NCBI GenBank assembly: GCA_029959085.1
Contig: JARWIR010000027.1
Span: forward strand, 3,038,001-3,102,000
Origin: Nemophila menziesii
Lineage: Eukaryota > Streptophyta > Magnoliopsida > Boraginales > Hydrophyllaceae
Length of the DNA stretch: 64,000 bases
Direction of reading: 5' to 3'
Shown here: positions 32,455-44,444 of the stretch, in pieces
How positions within the stretch are numbered: position 1 is the stretch's first letter
How the letters are laid out: each line of letters starts with the position of its first letter
The notes under the pieces: generated by a model
Databases searched by the model: none
What the model saw: only the letters and a program-made list of their open reading frames with translations
What the model was told of the DNA's origin: nothing
Position numbers and translations under genes: made by a program

Positions 32455-33899
32455 AGTATGGGTTTAAAAGTAATATATGGTCTACTTGAGTTTATTCTAA
32501 TTGGCTACACAATAAAATTATTCGTAGCATTGATTATGATAGTGCTTTGCCTTGGACTTGTAGAGATATGCTTAATGTTAAACATATTTATTATGAGTAT
32601 GTTGTGAATAATGCTAATAATGGCAAGAACACTTACATTCTATCTGATAAATGGACTGATGGGAAGAATGTAGCTTATATTTGCTCCAATGATAGTGTTT
32701 CTTTGGGTAAATATAATATTAAAATGAAGGTGGATTAGTATTTTGGTAATGATAGTTAGAGGGAGCCTGGAAATTTTAATTGTCTTCTTTATTTGATAAG
32801 AGAGTCTGAACTGATGGATAGAAATAATGTTATTCAGTGGGGGTGTTAAAGGGTTATTAATTGGGAGATTATGAATGATTAGAGGGGTGATGCTAAGGAG
32901 TTTGAATGATATAAGTTAGTCTGGCATAAGTGGATTCAACCTAAGAAAAGTTTTTGTGTTTGACTGGCTTGAAAAAATAGATTGAATTTTAAGGATATGC
33001 TTCTTAGGTGGGGGTATGAATGTTAATTGAGTTTGTATCCAGTGTGGGAATGACTTAGAAGATAGAGAGCATCTATTTTTGAAGTGTGTGTTTACTCAAG
33101 TTATTTGGGGGAGATGTTTGTGGTATGAATGGTTGGAACGATAGTAGTACTACTTGGGATGTTAGGCTGAAGTTTTTGATGAATTATGTAAGAAATTCTC
33201 TTAGAGAATTGTGTATTGTTTGGGTTTTGTGAGTTTTGTATTAAATGTATGGGATACTAGAAACAAGAAGGAGTTTGAGGGGTGAGATTTGATTAGGATG
33301 ATGTTGTGAAGAAGATTAAGGATGATGTGAGATAACACTTATGGAAGAGAAGAAAATTTTGTGCTTCTACAGCTAATGAGGTGATTAAGTTGAATTAGAA
33401 TCTACATAAAGTTTGGGAATCTGATACTAGGGATTAGGTGGTGTTTTCTTGGGTTTGGTTAATGTTCTTATAAGTTCTACTTTGTGTTCTAAGAGGTGGG
33501 ACTTGATCATAATTTGTTTAATTCTTTATGCTTTGTGTTAGAGTTCTTGGTATGTGTTCGATTAAGGATTGAAGTGTTGATGCTACTTGGATGGGGTGGC
33601 TTTTCTTAGTTGTGTCTGGTTTTCTTGTAGGCTTGGTTCTTTCTATTTTTGGAACGTTCCTGGATTTAGAAAGTTTCTATTTTTAGAAAGTTTATATCTT
33701 TGGAAAGTTTCCAAATTTAGAATGTTTCCTTTTGTTGTTGTGTCTGGTTGTTTTGTGCTTTTTTCTAGTTTGTTAGGGTTAGTAATCATTGTATAGGTTT
33801 GTTTTCTTTACCGAGATTGACCTTTTGAGTCATTAGGTGAAATTGGGGCTTGATGTTATATATTTGTTTGATAATATAATATACTTGTCGATAAAAAAA
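32455..33899 (+). pseudogene. LINE fragment K (ORF2 C-terminus and 3' UTR)
   Basis: The translation with many stops gives typical plant L1 post-RT sequence: DKWTDGKN, KWIQPKKSFCV, NRLNFKDMLLRWGY, then a degenerate C-x2-C zinc segment (zf-RVT) and LFLKCVFTQVIWG. A non-coding 3' part follows, ending in a short A-run (33891-33899) that may be the poly(A) tail. The left end is cut by element D's LTR. Confidence 0.7.
33650..33735 (+). repeat. Short degenerate repeat GAA...TTC cluster
   Basis: Inside the LINE K 3' region, five closely spaced variants of TTTAGAAAGTTTC (GGAACGTTCC, GAAAGTTTC, GAAAGTTT, GAAAGTTTCC, GAATGTTTCC), about 19-22 bp apart. Confidence 0.5.
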
Positions 33900-35890
33900 A
33901 TCAATACAACTACATAAGGGTATATTTGGTACTTACAAATATAATTATATATTTGGTTAAATTACATGGAACAAGGACTAATGTTGCAATTAATTTATTT
34001 TGGAATCTGAATATAACACATAGGTAAATATTCACTATGCATGTTAAAAAAACCAGAAAATATACCATATGTTATTCCAAAAAGTAGAAAATATATACCT
34101 ATGGTGGTGGTGTGGTTTTGGAAAGTTAAAGTATAACACATGAGTATATTTGGATAATTTTAATAGCATAAGGACTAATGTTGCAATTATTACATGAGTA
34201 ATTGGAAGTATCAAGTAACTATCCAACCACAACCGATCAAGACATGAAATATAATTCAAAATTATTGTACGTGTATCCTACACGGGTTTCCCCCATATGT
34301 TTGGCTGGAGCCATTCAAAACAGAATCCAAATATGGCATATTGCACAATATCAACCCACGTGCGTAACATAGTTGAGATTTTCACAACCCCACTATCTAA
34401 AATACTAAAATGACCAGAATCATGTTTAATACAAGAAAATAATTCTAATTACCCTAATGATAGAGGTCGAATGGTGTAGAAGTGGTGTAGTAAGGCCCCA
34501 GCTTCTATTGCTTCTCCTCTCAACTGTTTCTCCCTCTTCTCTTTTCTGCTCTTAATTCTTGAAAATAGTGATTGGTAACAATTTTTTAAACTTGTAAATA
34601 CACGACTTATCTCCTCTACCTTCTCCATGTCCACCACTAATCATAACGGCCAACACAAAGAAGGATATTAGATCGACGACTAATGGTGCTCCATCTGCTA
34701 GTAAAACCATTCTCCACCTTTGCACCTTTGTGCTACTGGGGTCACAATAAAATGGTCTGAGCTCTTTGTTTTCTTAATAGGTATTAAGTAAGAACCAACC
34801 AATGCATGTATGATTGTTATAATTACTAGTCATGCTGAACAAAATAGAGTCTTAAGTTAGTTCATGAGCAATTGACGTAAAATTTGATCTCACATTCATA
34901 TATATTTAATAATTTGGGGATTAAAATTTTTTTAGATACATAAATTAAACAAAAGGTAACATATATATATATATATATATTTAAGAGAAATAAAATTGAA
35001 AAAAAATATTATTGCCTCGATAATTTTGTATGTTGTGTGTTTATATTTTTATCGTTTGTAGAAATATTTATTGGTGTTCATGAATTAAACAAGAGGTGAA
35101 GTTCAAATATTATGTCTTACCAATTGATTTTATGGATGGTGATGTTGAAATGTCATGATCAACAATCTTAATTTTAATAGAATGGTGATTTTCTATACAA
35201 TACACAAAGCTATAAGAAAAAAATTAAAAAATTTGTACTTATCTCTTTCTTATACATAACATATAATTCACCCCAACTGATTAAATAATAAGTGAAATAT
35301 TTCAAGAGATGTACAACTAATAAGTAGATAAAAAAATTAGAGAAATAATACTCAAATATGTTTATGTTCCATTTCTACTAAATAATTGATAAATATATAA
35401 ATACTTTTACATTTCAAGTAATCTAATATGTACTTATAATTTCAACTTAATCTTGTAACATAATAAAAAATCACATATTATCATATGATAAAATACATTA
35501 CATTTTCATGTGGTATCAAAATTCATATGTATATTTTGCACTCATTTAGTGAATATTATTGTCTCTTAGAAAATTATAACACTAAAAGACTAATTTTTAC
35601 ATTTTATAAAACAATTAGGGTGAGTAGTTAAGATTGACTTGTAAGAATAAACTGAGATAAATAATATATTATACAATATAATATCTTTTATCAATGTATA
35701 TATGATTATAACTTACAATAATGGTGAGGGTTAAATATAATGGGTACCCATGAACTGCACACAATTAGAAATTCAAGTTTACCCATAAAAACTATAGGAC
35801 GTGACCATTGAGATCTTCAAAAAAGATATTAAAGACCCAAAATCATAATTTGGTAGGAAAAAACACCAATGATAATATGAAGATTCATTG
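33900..35890. other. Unassigned A/T-rich intergenic DNA
   Basis: No gene recognised. It contains an (AT)n run at 34960-34980 and a repeated segment AAGGACTAATGTTGCAATTA (about 33973 and 34170). Apart from these I see nothing interpretable. Confidence 0.5.
34960..34980. repeat. (AT)n microsatellite
   Basis: About ten uninterrupted AT dinucleotides. Confidence 0.8.
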
Positions 35891-36078
35891 GGTTTTTTTA
35901 TTTCCAAAAAGAAACTAAATTATCGTAAACTTTTATACAACGATTTAAGAAAAATGTAAATATCATTCAGAGAACCATCCTTCCAAGAAGAGGGGTCGAT
36001 GTTTCGTCTTACACACTTAGCCATAAGATCCGTTATTAAGGTTCTTATTAACGAAGTTAACCTTCTAAGAAGGGAACT

Positions 36079-39000
36079 TCAAAAGCCAACTCCTCGTTTC
36101 AACAATGAATGGGTAAATTTGCCATCGAGACCTGTGCCTCTAGAAATACCCTGAACCAATTCAAGGTTATCAGAGTAAAAAGAAACACTCTGAATTTTGC
36201 TAAAAGCGGCCTTTCTCATAGACAAAAGGACCGCCCAACATTCTCCTTCAATTGAACTTTTCACAATGGATCTAGATACAATCTTATGAGTAACTTTACC
36301 TTCCTTATTAATTCCTATGGAAGCTATATCTGATGGTTCATATTCTTTTTTGAAAGATGCATCACTCATGAAAATATATTCCGAGTCATCCGTTAGTATC
36401 GGGTATCATCAATGTTAATTCCATTAGTCCCTTTACTCTTTTTCTCATCTTTTTTTGTTGTTTCTGCTTCATCATCATTTCTCGTGCCAAAAAGATCTTT
36501 CATATTTGAATGAATCTTATAAAGAATGTCTTTTATTACCCACGGCTTGTTATCATGAAAACCCTTCATCTTAGTCTTCCATATATTCCATATGGTAAGT
36601 AAGAAATATGCAATAAATTCGCTTTTGTCCCATCCACTTTTCCCATATTTTTTGCTTGTTTCGATTAACCAATCACCCATATGGTATTTCTTCTCTTTGT
36701 CTATGTGAATTTGCAATTTTGAATTCGCCCATATTGCCATACTCAATGGAAATTTTATAAAGAGATGCTCCATATCTTCCTTATCGAGTTCACACCATTC
36801 AAAAATGTCGTTTTTAATGCATTTCCTAACTTTCAGATTGCGTTTGGTTGGTATTGCTCCATTACACACTTTCCAACCAAAAGATCTTACTTTATTCATG
36901 ACGTTTGATCTCCAAATAATATTCCACAGATTGCTGTCATTATGTTCTCCTTGGGTTGATGATTGTGCTTCATTTTGTATTTCATTCTCCACCAATTTAT
37001 GATATCCTGATTTTGTACTATAAATTCTATCTTTAGTGAATGGCCAGATTAATTTATCATCTTCATTGAGAAGTAGAATAGGAATCTTGCATATATCACT
37101 GACAATATTCGGCGGAAAGAGTTGCCTTAGTAAATCAATATTCCAAGCAGACATATCCTCATTAAAGAGCTGGGCAACTCTATCTACTACACATCCAACA
37201 GGTTTATCCAACGTTATATTATTTCCAATCCAATTTTGGTTCCAGATATTGGTATTTAACCCATTACCAATTCTCCATATTGAATGTTGCTTGATAAATT
37301 GTATCCCTTTATAAATAGTGGCCCAACTCCACGATCTATTATTAGGAAGTTTGACGTTAAAAATATTATCATGTGGAGAATAAATACCTTTTAAAACTCT
37401 AGCAACAAGTGAATTTGGATTATCCATGATCCTCCATGCTTGCCTGGCAAGTAACGCCATATTCATCTTCTGGAAGTCCCTAAACCCAATACCTCCAATA
37501 CGTTTAGCTCTAGCTATTTTCTTCCATTTTACCCAATGAATTCTCTTTTTAGTATTTGAATCCCACTAGAAATTAGCAACAATCCCGGATAATTTTTTGC
37601 AAAGTGTTTTAGGGAATTCAAATATAGACATTGCGTAATTTGGTATAGCTTGAAGCACAGCTTTTATGAGTACCTCTTTGCCTCCACCCGAAAGTAAATT
37701 AGCAAGATAGCTTGAAGATTTGTTAAGAAGTTTATACTTAATATAATTCAGATTTTCCGACTTCGCTCTTTGAAGAGAAAAAGGTATACCCAGGTATTTG
37801 CCAAACGCCGTAGTTTTTGTAACATTTAAGGATTAAGCTACTTCATCACATATGTGATTTGGAGTTCCTTTACTAAAAAGAATCAAAGATTTTTAAAAAT
37901 TAATTCTTTGGCCTGATGATTGACAGAACAGTGATATAGTATTTTAAAAGGCTTCAATTTTCTTTTGTTCAATGTTAATAAAGAAAAGAGCATCATCTGC
38001 GAAACGAAGATGTGTTTAGCTCGGACAGTTTCTGGTAATCTTTATTCCTTTAATGTCTCCTTCACTACATTGATAATTAATAAGGCCAATAAGGCTCTCT
38101 GTAAGTATAGAGAATAAAAGAGGTGATAAGGGGTCACCTTGCCGTATTCCTCTAGTCGGTGAGAAGTTTCCAAGTCTTTGCCCATTGACTTTAATTTGAA
38201 AAGAAATCGATGAGATACAATTGTGAATCCACTCTACCCATTTATCACAAAACCAATAGCTCTAAGTGTCTGTAAAAGGAAATTCCAGTTAACTTGATCA
38301 TAAACTTTCGCCATGTCAATTTTAATTGCTGCAAAATGTTTATTTGATTTCCTTTTGTTTTTAAGAAAGAAAGAAAACTCCTATGCGATTAATATGTTAT
38401 CTTTTATGCTTCTTCCTTTAATAAAGGCTGCCTGAGTTGGCGATATAAGATCATCCATAATGGGCTGTAATCTATTGGCAAGAATCTTCGAAATAATTTT
38501 ATAACTGAAATTAAGACAAGCGATCGGTCTATAATCCGCGACAGTTTCTTGATAATCTCCCTTAGGGATAAGTGTAATGAGTGTGTCATTAAGGCCATTT
38601 AATGGAGTATTTTACTTAAATAATTTGGTTATAATAGTGAAAATATCATCTTTTAGGGTATCCCAGTTTTCTTGATAAAAATTACATGGTAGACCGTCTG
38701 GCCCTGGTGCTTTAGATCCTGACATATCAAACACAGCTTTCTTAACTTCCTAAATATCAGGAAATTTAATGAGATCCTCATTTAATTTATTCGACACTTT
38801 ATTAGGTATATATTGTGAGATATCCGGTCCCTGAGTATCTGTATTATCCTTAAAAAGTTTAATATAGTAATCGCATATAATACCCTTTATTTCTAATTCA
38901 TCCTCCGTCCAGGATCCAACATAATTTTTAATAGCACTAATATTGTTAATTTTCCTTCTGAAGAGAGTTTATGCATGAAAATATCTAGTATTCTTGTCAC

Positions 39001-40055
39001 CTTTTTTGACCTTTATCCACCCAGTATAATTCTTCTTGCCTCCAAACTTCTTCTAACTTTTCATATATCTCCTTTTCTCTACTCCAATTAGATTCAGTGG
39101 CTTGGTCATTTTGGAGATCCGTTATTTCTCTTTGATATTTATCAATTAGTTTTCTGTTATTACAAAAGTTTTCTCTACTCCACCCGGTTAAAGCTACACA
39201 AAGAGCAACTCTTTTTGCGCATAGTTCCTTAATTGAATAAGCACTACCTTGTCCTATCCAAGTTTCGCTAATAAAATTTTTGCATTGATCATTTTCCAAC
39301 CATCGAGATTCAAACATAAAATATTTTTCAAATCTTGATTTAACAGTATCCATAGAAAGAATAAGGGGTGAATGATCAGAGCTAATAGCGGGCGGTACCT
39401 GAATCAATGCATTAGGGTAAGTTTCACACCAAGTTAGAGAAGCAAGACCTCGATCCAACCTTTCTTTGACATTTTCTTCCCCTTTTTTCTTATTTGATCA
39501 AGTGTAGAAGCAACCTTTGCTTGGTAGATCGATTCAACTATTATGATTAATAAATTGATTAAACTTTAAAATTCTATCAAAGTTACATCCTTTTTTATCC
39601 ATTTTTTCTGAAATACGTGATATGTCATTAAAATCCCCAATGAATAAGGTCGGGGTATCCATTTTTGAATACCAAGCCGTTAGAGTTGTCCACAAATTAG
39701 CTCTTTCACTTTCGCAAGTTGGGGCATAAACGCAAACCTAATACCAATTATCTTTATTCGATTCCATAATTTCAGCAATTACAAAAGATGGTGAAGAGTT
39801 CAAAACCCTTAGCTTCACGGAATCATTCCACAACAATAGGATCCTCTCATACATAAATGATCTTCCCCTAGGTTCGACTATGTGTGAATTTGCAAAAGTT
39901 TTAAAGTGCTTACAAGTAGATAACTTACTAGAACTCAACTTAGATTCTAATAAACAAGCAACAGAAATATGAAATTTCGAGACTAGGGACTTAAACATAC
40001 TTTTTGTCGAAGGTTCCCTTACTCCTCGACAATTCCATATTAATACACTATCCAT
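36079..40055 (-). pseudogene. ORF2 of LINE I: endonuclease, RT, zf-RVT, RNase H
   Basis: Starts MDSVLIWNCRGVREPS at 40055. Endonuclease motifs: WNCRG, LLESKL (Glu), FIGDFNDIS near 39630 and SDHSPLIL near 39370. The RT is fragmented, with the catalytic FADD at 38003-37992. The long open piece 37466-36393 holds the post-RT segment (LLARQAWRIMDNPNSLVARVLKG), zf-RVT (FGWKVCNGAIPTKRNLKVRK) and LTIWNIWKTKMK. A separate piece, 36369-36079, is an RNase H domain with D (SDASFK), E (EGECWA) and D (YSDNLELVQ). At least six frame breaks. Confidence 0.87.
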
Positions 40056-40674
40056 TAAACACGGCCCTATTATGGGATAGGCCGCCATCCACTCCAGCAA
40101 AAGTAGGCCCACTTTCTATCACGGAACTCTGTGTACTTGTAGCCTCGTCAGACAATGAATCATCACTTGAAGCACCATCGAGATGCCCTTGACAATCATT
40201 ACCCTTACAAAATACAAGGTTATCATGGTTTTCATTCCCATGAACATCATCAACATAATAACCCTCTTCTTTCTCTTGACTGTGAAAGAATTGATATCTA
40301 ACTTCAAAGAAGATCGAGTAAAGTTCATCCACGGAAAATTGCATATCATTTATCCTTATCTCCATCATATTTCTATAACCGCAGTTTACCATGAGAAGCC
40401 CAAAAGGAAAATATTTAGGAAAATTCGTTACACGAGCGTGCAAAAAGATTTTCTCCCATAAAGACAGATAGAGTCCAAATAAAATATATAAGCTAAAGCT
40501 CCTAGAGCTTGGACTATTAAAACTTAAATTCATGATGAGATAGAAATTAATTGCCTTCTGCTGAATAATAATAAGATGATAACAGAGATCGTTGGCCGAT
40601 AAATAATAGTCTTGACCACTCTTCCATATAGATAGGATAATGAAAATATCTTGTAAAGGCGCTGTAAATCTCAT
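40048..40674 (-). pseudogene. ORF1 C-terminal remnant of LINE I
   Basis: An open piece ending at TAG (40050-40048), overlapping the ORF2 start codon (40055-40053) by 8 nt. The last 80 residues are acidic and Ser-rich (DGASSDDSLSDEATSTQSSV), as expected for the tail of a plant LINE ORF1. No zinc knuckle or clear DUF4283 fold is recognisable upstream, so assignment rests on position. Confidence 0.5.
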
Positions 40675-41279
40675 TAGAGAAATATACTCTGTATAGTATC
40701 CACCAATAGAAGTGAAATTAATTAGGATAAAAATAAGGTAGAAGTAAGAATCTTTTCCATTATAGCAGAAATCAATCCTTTTAGCAGTAAGACTTCAAAA
40801 CAGGCGGGAGTGTCATTCATAAGGAAGGCAAGAACCCAGAAGGTAAGACTAAATTGCATGCGTTTAAAAAGTCTATATATCACAGAATTAAACACATTAG
40901 AGGAGACTTTCACCATGAAAATACAGTTATCAAGATCAATACACCATTGCATGTGTAAAGGGGATTATTGTAGTAAATTTTGAACGAATTTAGCACTCGC
41001 CTGCATTGATATAGCATTAAGAGATCAAATACTTTATCAAGCTGAGATTCTGACTACCATCGTAACATGAGATTAAGCAAAGTAATTGATCTTCAACATG
41101 CCTATAGCTGTTTTTATGAGTCAGAATAAATAAGATCCAATTCCTACTTTTTAAAATAGTACGTTCACAATAGACAAACTCCATATAATAGAAGGAGTAG
41201 AGAAAATCATAATAAAAGTCCAAACAGAAGGAAGATTAGTACGGTCAAGGTAGTTAAGGAAAACAATCATGGTCTGCAT

Positions 41280-41564
41280 GTGCTCAATCATAAGAGAAAA
41301 AGTCGTTCATGTAGCATTAATGGAGCTACTCACCAAAACACTAATGATTTTGACCACAGTCAAGGTTTGCATGTAAATAGATCTATACACCAAAGAGGAC
41401 CCAATCCAAAATTCGAAGTTAAAGCAGATGTAAAAGAGTTTTGGTCAAGGGTCAAAATCAAACAACAGAAGGAAAGTAATTGTGAAGCTAAAGAGAAGGA
41501 ACCCCATATTAAGAAACACGGAGGGAACAAGAAGAAATTAATTCATGATTTTTGGGAGAATTAA
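41280..41564 (+). CDS. Small ORF of unknown nature (94 codons)
   Basis: Not recognised. The product is basic and hydrophilic, with a Lys-rich C-terminus (KEPHIKKHGGNKKKLI) and a repeated QGLHVNR/HGLHVLNH-like phrase counting the codons upstream of the ATG. No signal peptide or membrane segment. Composition differs from the surrounding A/T-rich frames, so it could be a relic of an exon or of a LINE ORF1, but it may be chance. Confidence 0.2.
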   Translation: MLNHKRKSRSCSINGATHQNTNDFDHSQGLHVNRSIHQRGPNPKFEVKADVKEFWSRVKIKQQKESNCEAKEKEPHIKKHGGNKKKLIHDFWEN

Positions 41565-42607
41565 AAGAGTAAGAAAATATAAGATTTAGCCGATTGAATA
41601 ATAGGGGAATGTTTTCAGAGAAGAAGATGAATAGTAGGATTTGTAGAAAAATTTCTAGGCCATCAATCTTTTTCTAATAGTGCTTATTTGTATTGAGAGC
41701 ATTTTGAGAGAGAAAGTTTTAGAAAGAGAAAACCTAATATCTAATGATTCATGGGTTTGAAGATAAAGATTCAATCTCTATTTTCGTCTCATTCTAAAGA
41801 TAAATATGGATACTTTGCAAATCCGACAAAGACAACAAAAATAAATTTATAACTTTAAAAGAAAAGTGAAATAATAAAAATTCACTAAATTTGACAAAAT
41901 ATATATTATTAATTAAAAAAATGACAATAATTTTTGCTACCTTTCAAGTTTTACAAAGTTAAATCAAATGTAATATTTTTAGTGTTGGATCTACAATCAG
42001 AACTATAATTATTTATAAAGATATCGCAAGAAAAGTCTTTCAGATGATTACCAATGCTGTGATAAGTGGAGCGAGACTTCAAAATAAACTTTATATAGTT
42101 GATGGAGGTAGGGGTCACTCGGTGAGTTAAGATATGGGTTTTCAACGTATTAATCTATATGTGTTGTTAATGGAGTAGATTTTTTTGTATCTTCAATTGA
42201 GAGGAGGGAGGAGAGGGAGGCGATGTGTCAGTTGAAAGGAAGAGAATCGTGATTTCTGTGCATTGTGATTATAAAGTGAGATTAGGTATTTATTTTAGTT
42301 CATATATTCTTTTTGTTTCATATTTAGTCCATTATACTCTTTATTTTATAATATTCAGTCCCTCTCATTTTTTATCTTATTTACGTGTCATTCAACAATT
42401 TTATTGATATATGCAACCTCAATAATTCTATAATAATATTTTATTTTTATTTTTGTAATGATCTTATCTTCTTATTGTTCTAGTTTTTTATTATTAGATA
42501 AGACAAAAAGTATACCAAGGGGTTGTGATTTTAATGACGAAGAAGATATGGTATTATGTCGGAAATATTTTCCTAATAGAAAATATGTTATAACAAATAG
42601 AATTCTT

Positions 42608-42680
42608 GTGGGATTTGAACCCACTCCGTCTCGAACCAAAGACTAAATCTAGCGACTTAGACCAATAGACCAAATGGTCA
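42608..42680 (-). ncRNA. tRNA-like sequence (degenerate tRNA or SINE head)
   Basis: The minus strand shows a perfect T-arm, GTGGG-TTCAAAT-CCCAC (42624-42608), containing a B-box-like GGTTCAAATCC; an anticodon-arm-like stem CTAAG/TTTAG (42660-42643) around TCGCTAGA; an 18-nt variable region; and an A-box-like TGGTCTATTGG (about 42675-42665). The acceptor ends do not pair, so it is not a functional tRNA. A tRNA-derived SINE head or an old tRNA copy are the likely explanations. Confidence 0.4.
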
Positions 42681-42734
42681 ATGTTGTATATTTCAAAACA
42701 TTCAACATATACATTACTTTGATTATTTTTAATT

Positions 42735-43040
42735 GTGTAAGTCTACTCAGCAGTTTTCTACAATGTACTTAGTGTTTTTGGACCATACTTAGGGAGTTCA
42801 CTAGCATACTAAGTGTTTTCCCCCAATACTCTGTAAAATTCAATAATACATAAATGATTTTTTCCCAATACCCATTAAATTTTTCATTAATACTTAGTGA
42901 ATTATTCTAAAATATTTGAGCACTCAGTATAATATATAAGCATCCAGTAAAATCTCCGAGCATTCACAAAAATCTTCGGTCATGGTCAGAGCTCGAAAGT
43001 ATCGATACTCAGTGAGTTGATACTCAATATGTTGATACCA
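42735..43040. repeat. Degenerate short repeats (ATACTNAGTG)
   Basis: Eight or so scattered variants of ATACTTAGTG / ACTCAGT and three of GAGCATTCAGTAAAATC, without a fixed period. Similar in style to the array at 18980-20160 but not in sequence. Confidence 0.4.
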
Positions 43041-43448
43041 CTTTTTTTTTCTTTATGTGGGTTTTGTTATATTTGAGGGTATATTAGTATTTGATCACCC
43101 ATAAGATTTGGTGGTGACCTATTTAAAGAAAAACCTAGCCACATGTTCCTTATAGGCCACTAAGTTTGCCTCCAAGTCCCCATTAGTTAATCACCCTAAT
43201 ATCATTTACAAAAAAAATTATTTTCAATTCCTAAAATTCAAAGTGATTTACGTAGATGGTAGTGCAATATGGGGTTGTGACTTAAGGTGGTAGGTATTTC
43301 TGGGATATTGGGTTTTATTTACATTCCTATTGTTTATCGTTTGAGAAATAGATATAATTAGGATTTACAATAGAGTGGAATGTTAGATTAGTAATTTACT
43401 ACCCACGGACTACGGTTTAATAAAATAGAAAATTATGAATTAATCCCT

Positions 43449-43449
43449 T

Positions 43450-43483
<34 letters not shown>

Positions 43484-43490
43484 TATATGA
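43449..43490. repeat. (AT)n microsatellite
   Basis: Two AT runs interrupted by GT (ATATGTATAT). Confidence 0.8.
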
Positions 43491-44399
43491 TTTAAACCTT
43501 GATCTTAATTCCTCTTATTTCTCTTAGTTCTTTACCATATCCTTTCATTTTATTTTTGGATTTGGCCCTAGGGTGCTTCGGTAAGAAGATGGGGGAGTCT
43601 TCGGATAGTTTGAGGTAAGGTAACGGTCTGCAGTCGGAAGACCTTTCGAGTACCCTTATCGATGCTTTTTTAGAAAAAAGAATCATGTCTAGTATAGCAA
43701 AGAACAAATCATCTAGTAAAGAAAGGTGTGGCCACAAAGTTATAAGCTTCAACACACGAGACGGGGAAATGATTGAGGATGGTAAAAGGAAAACAGAAAT
43801 TAGGCGTATCTGCTTCAGATGAGGTATGTGATGCTTTGCCTATGAGAGGATACGACAAACGCTATTTCTAGTAGTAGGTGGTTCAAATACGCTATTTGAT
43901 AAGAAATGTAGTAGAGGAGGTGAAAGGGTTAAGGCTAATGATGTGTATAGGAGCACGCGTGAGGGGCTTTGCAAGAGTATTAGGAAATGAATTTCAAAAA
44001 ACAAAAATTAGAACACTCACGGGAATTAAGACACAAATAGAGATGAGAGGAGAGAGACTTATACGTCGTCTCTTTGGTTTTTTGATGATTTTTTTTTCTT
44101 TTACAATTTTATTTCTTACAGCAGGAGCTGCATTGGACAAGACAAAGACAATTATTACCCTCGATTATACACTAAACTGCAGGTGAAGGGGAAGAGGTAC
44201 ACGCTAAACAAAAGAAACATAATAAGGCTTCAAAAACTACACTCGTTCACTCATATAAGGAACGGACTTCACTACTGGTAGGTTCAAGTTCTTCTCTACC
44301 TCTCCTATTACAAGCCTAAATTAACACTCTTTCCTCTCAAACACTTTAATATCTTTAAAGTCAATTAGGTTTCTAACAAAAAATATAGTTTCAAGCCAT
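43491..44399. other. Region upstream of LINE G
   Basis: No clear coding sequence; short open frames lack recognisable motifs. It may include the 5' untranslated region of LINE G, but no boundary can be set. Confidence 0.35.
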
Positions 44400-44444
44400 C
44401 TACATGAAACTTTTACTATCAGAGTCTGTCATGCGCTCCCTATT

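Larger units (their letters stand above)
35895..40700 (-). mobile_element. L1-type LINE I (nearly full ORF2)
   Basis: Minus-strand order: ORF1 remnant (from about 40700), endonuclease, RT, zf-RVT, RNase H, and a possible poly(A) seen as a T-run at 35894-35900. This is the usual plant L1 layout with a C-terminal RNase H. Numerous stops and frameshifts are present. The 5' boundary is unclear; ORF1-like material may continue to about 41230. Confidence 0.82.
41230..43440. other. Unassigned DNA between LINE I and LINE G
   Basis: Mostly non-coding. Contains a 94-codon ORF (41280), a tRNA-like sequence (42608-42680) and a degenerate short-repeat array (42735-43040). No recognisable gene. Confidence 0.45.

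Noticed and set aside
34449..34637. 62-codon minus-strand frame
   Set aside because: No motif, isolated in unassigned DNA, within chance length.
42458..42646. 62-codon plus-strand frame ending in GFEPTPSRTKD
   Set aside because: It runs through the antisense of the tRNA-like T-arm; frames through tRNA sequences give such peptides by chance.
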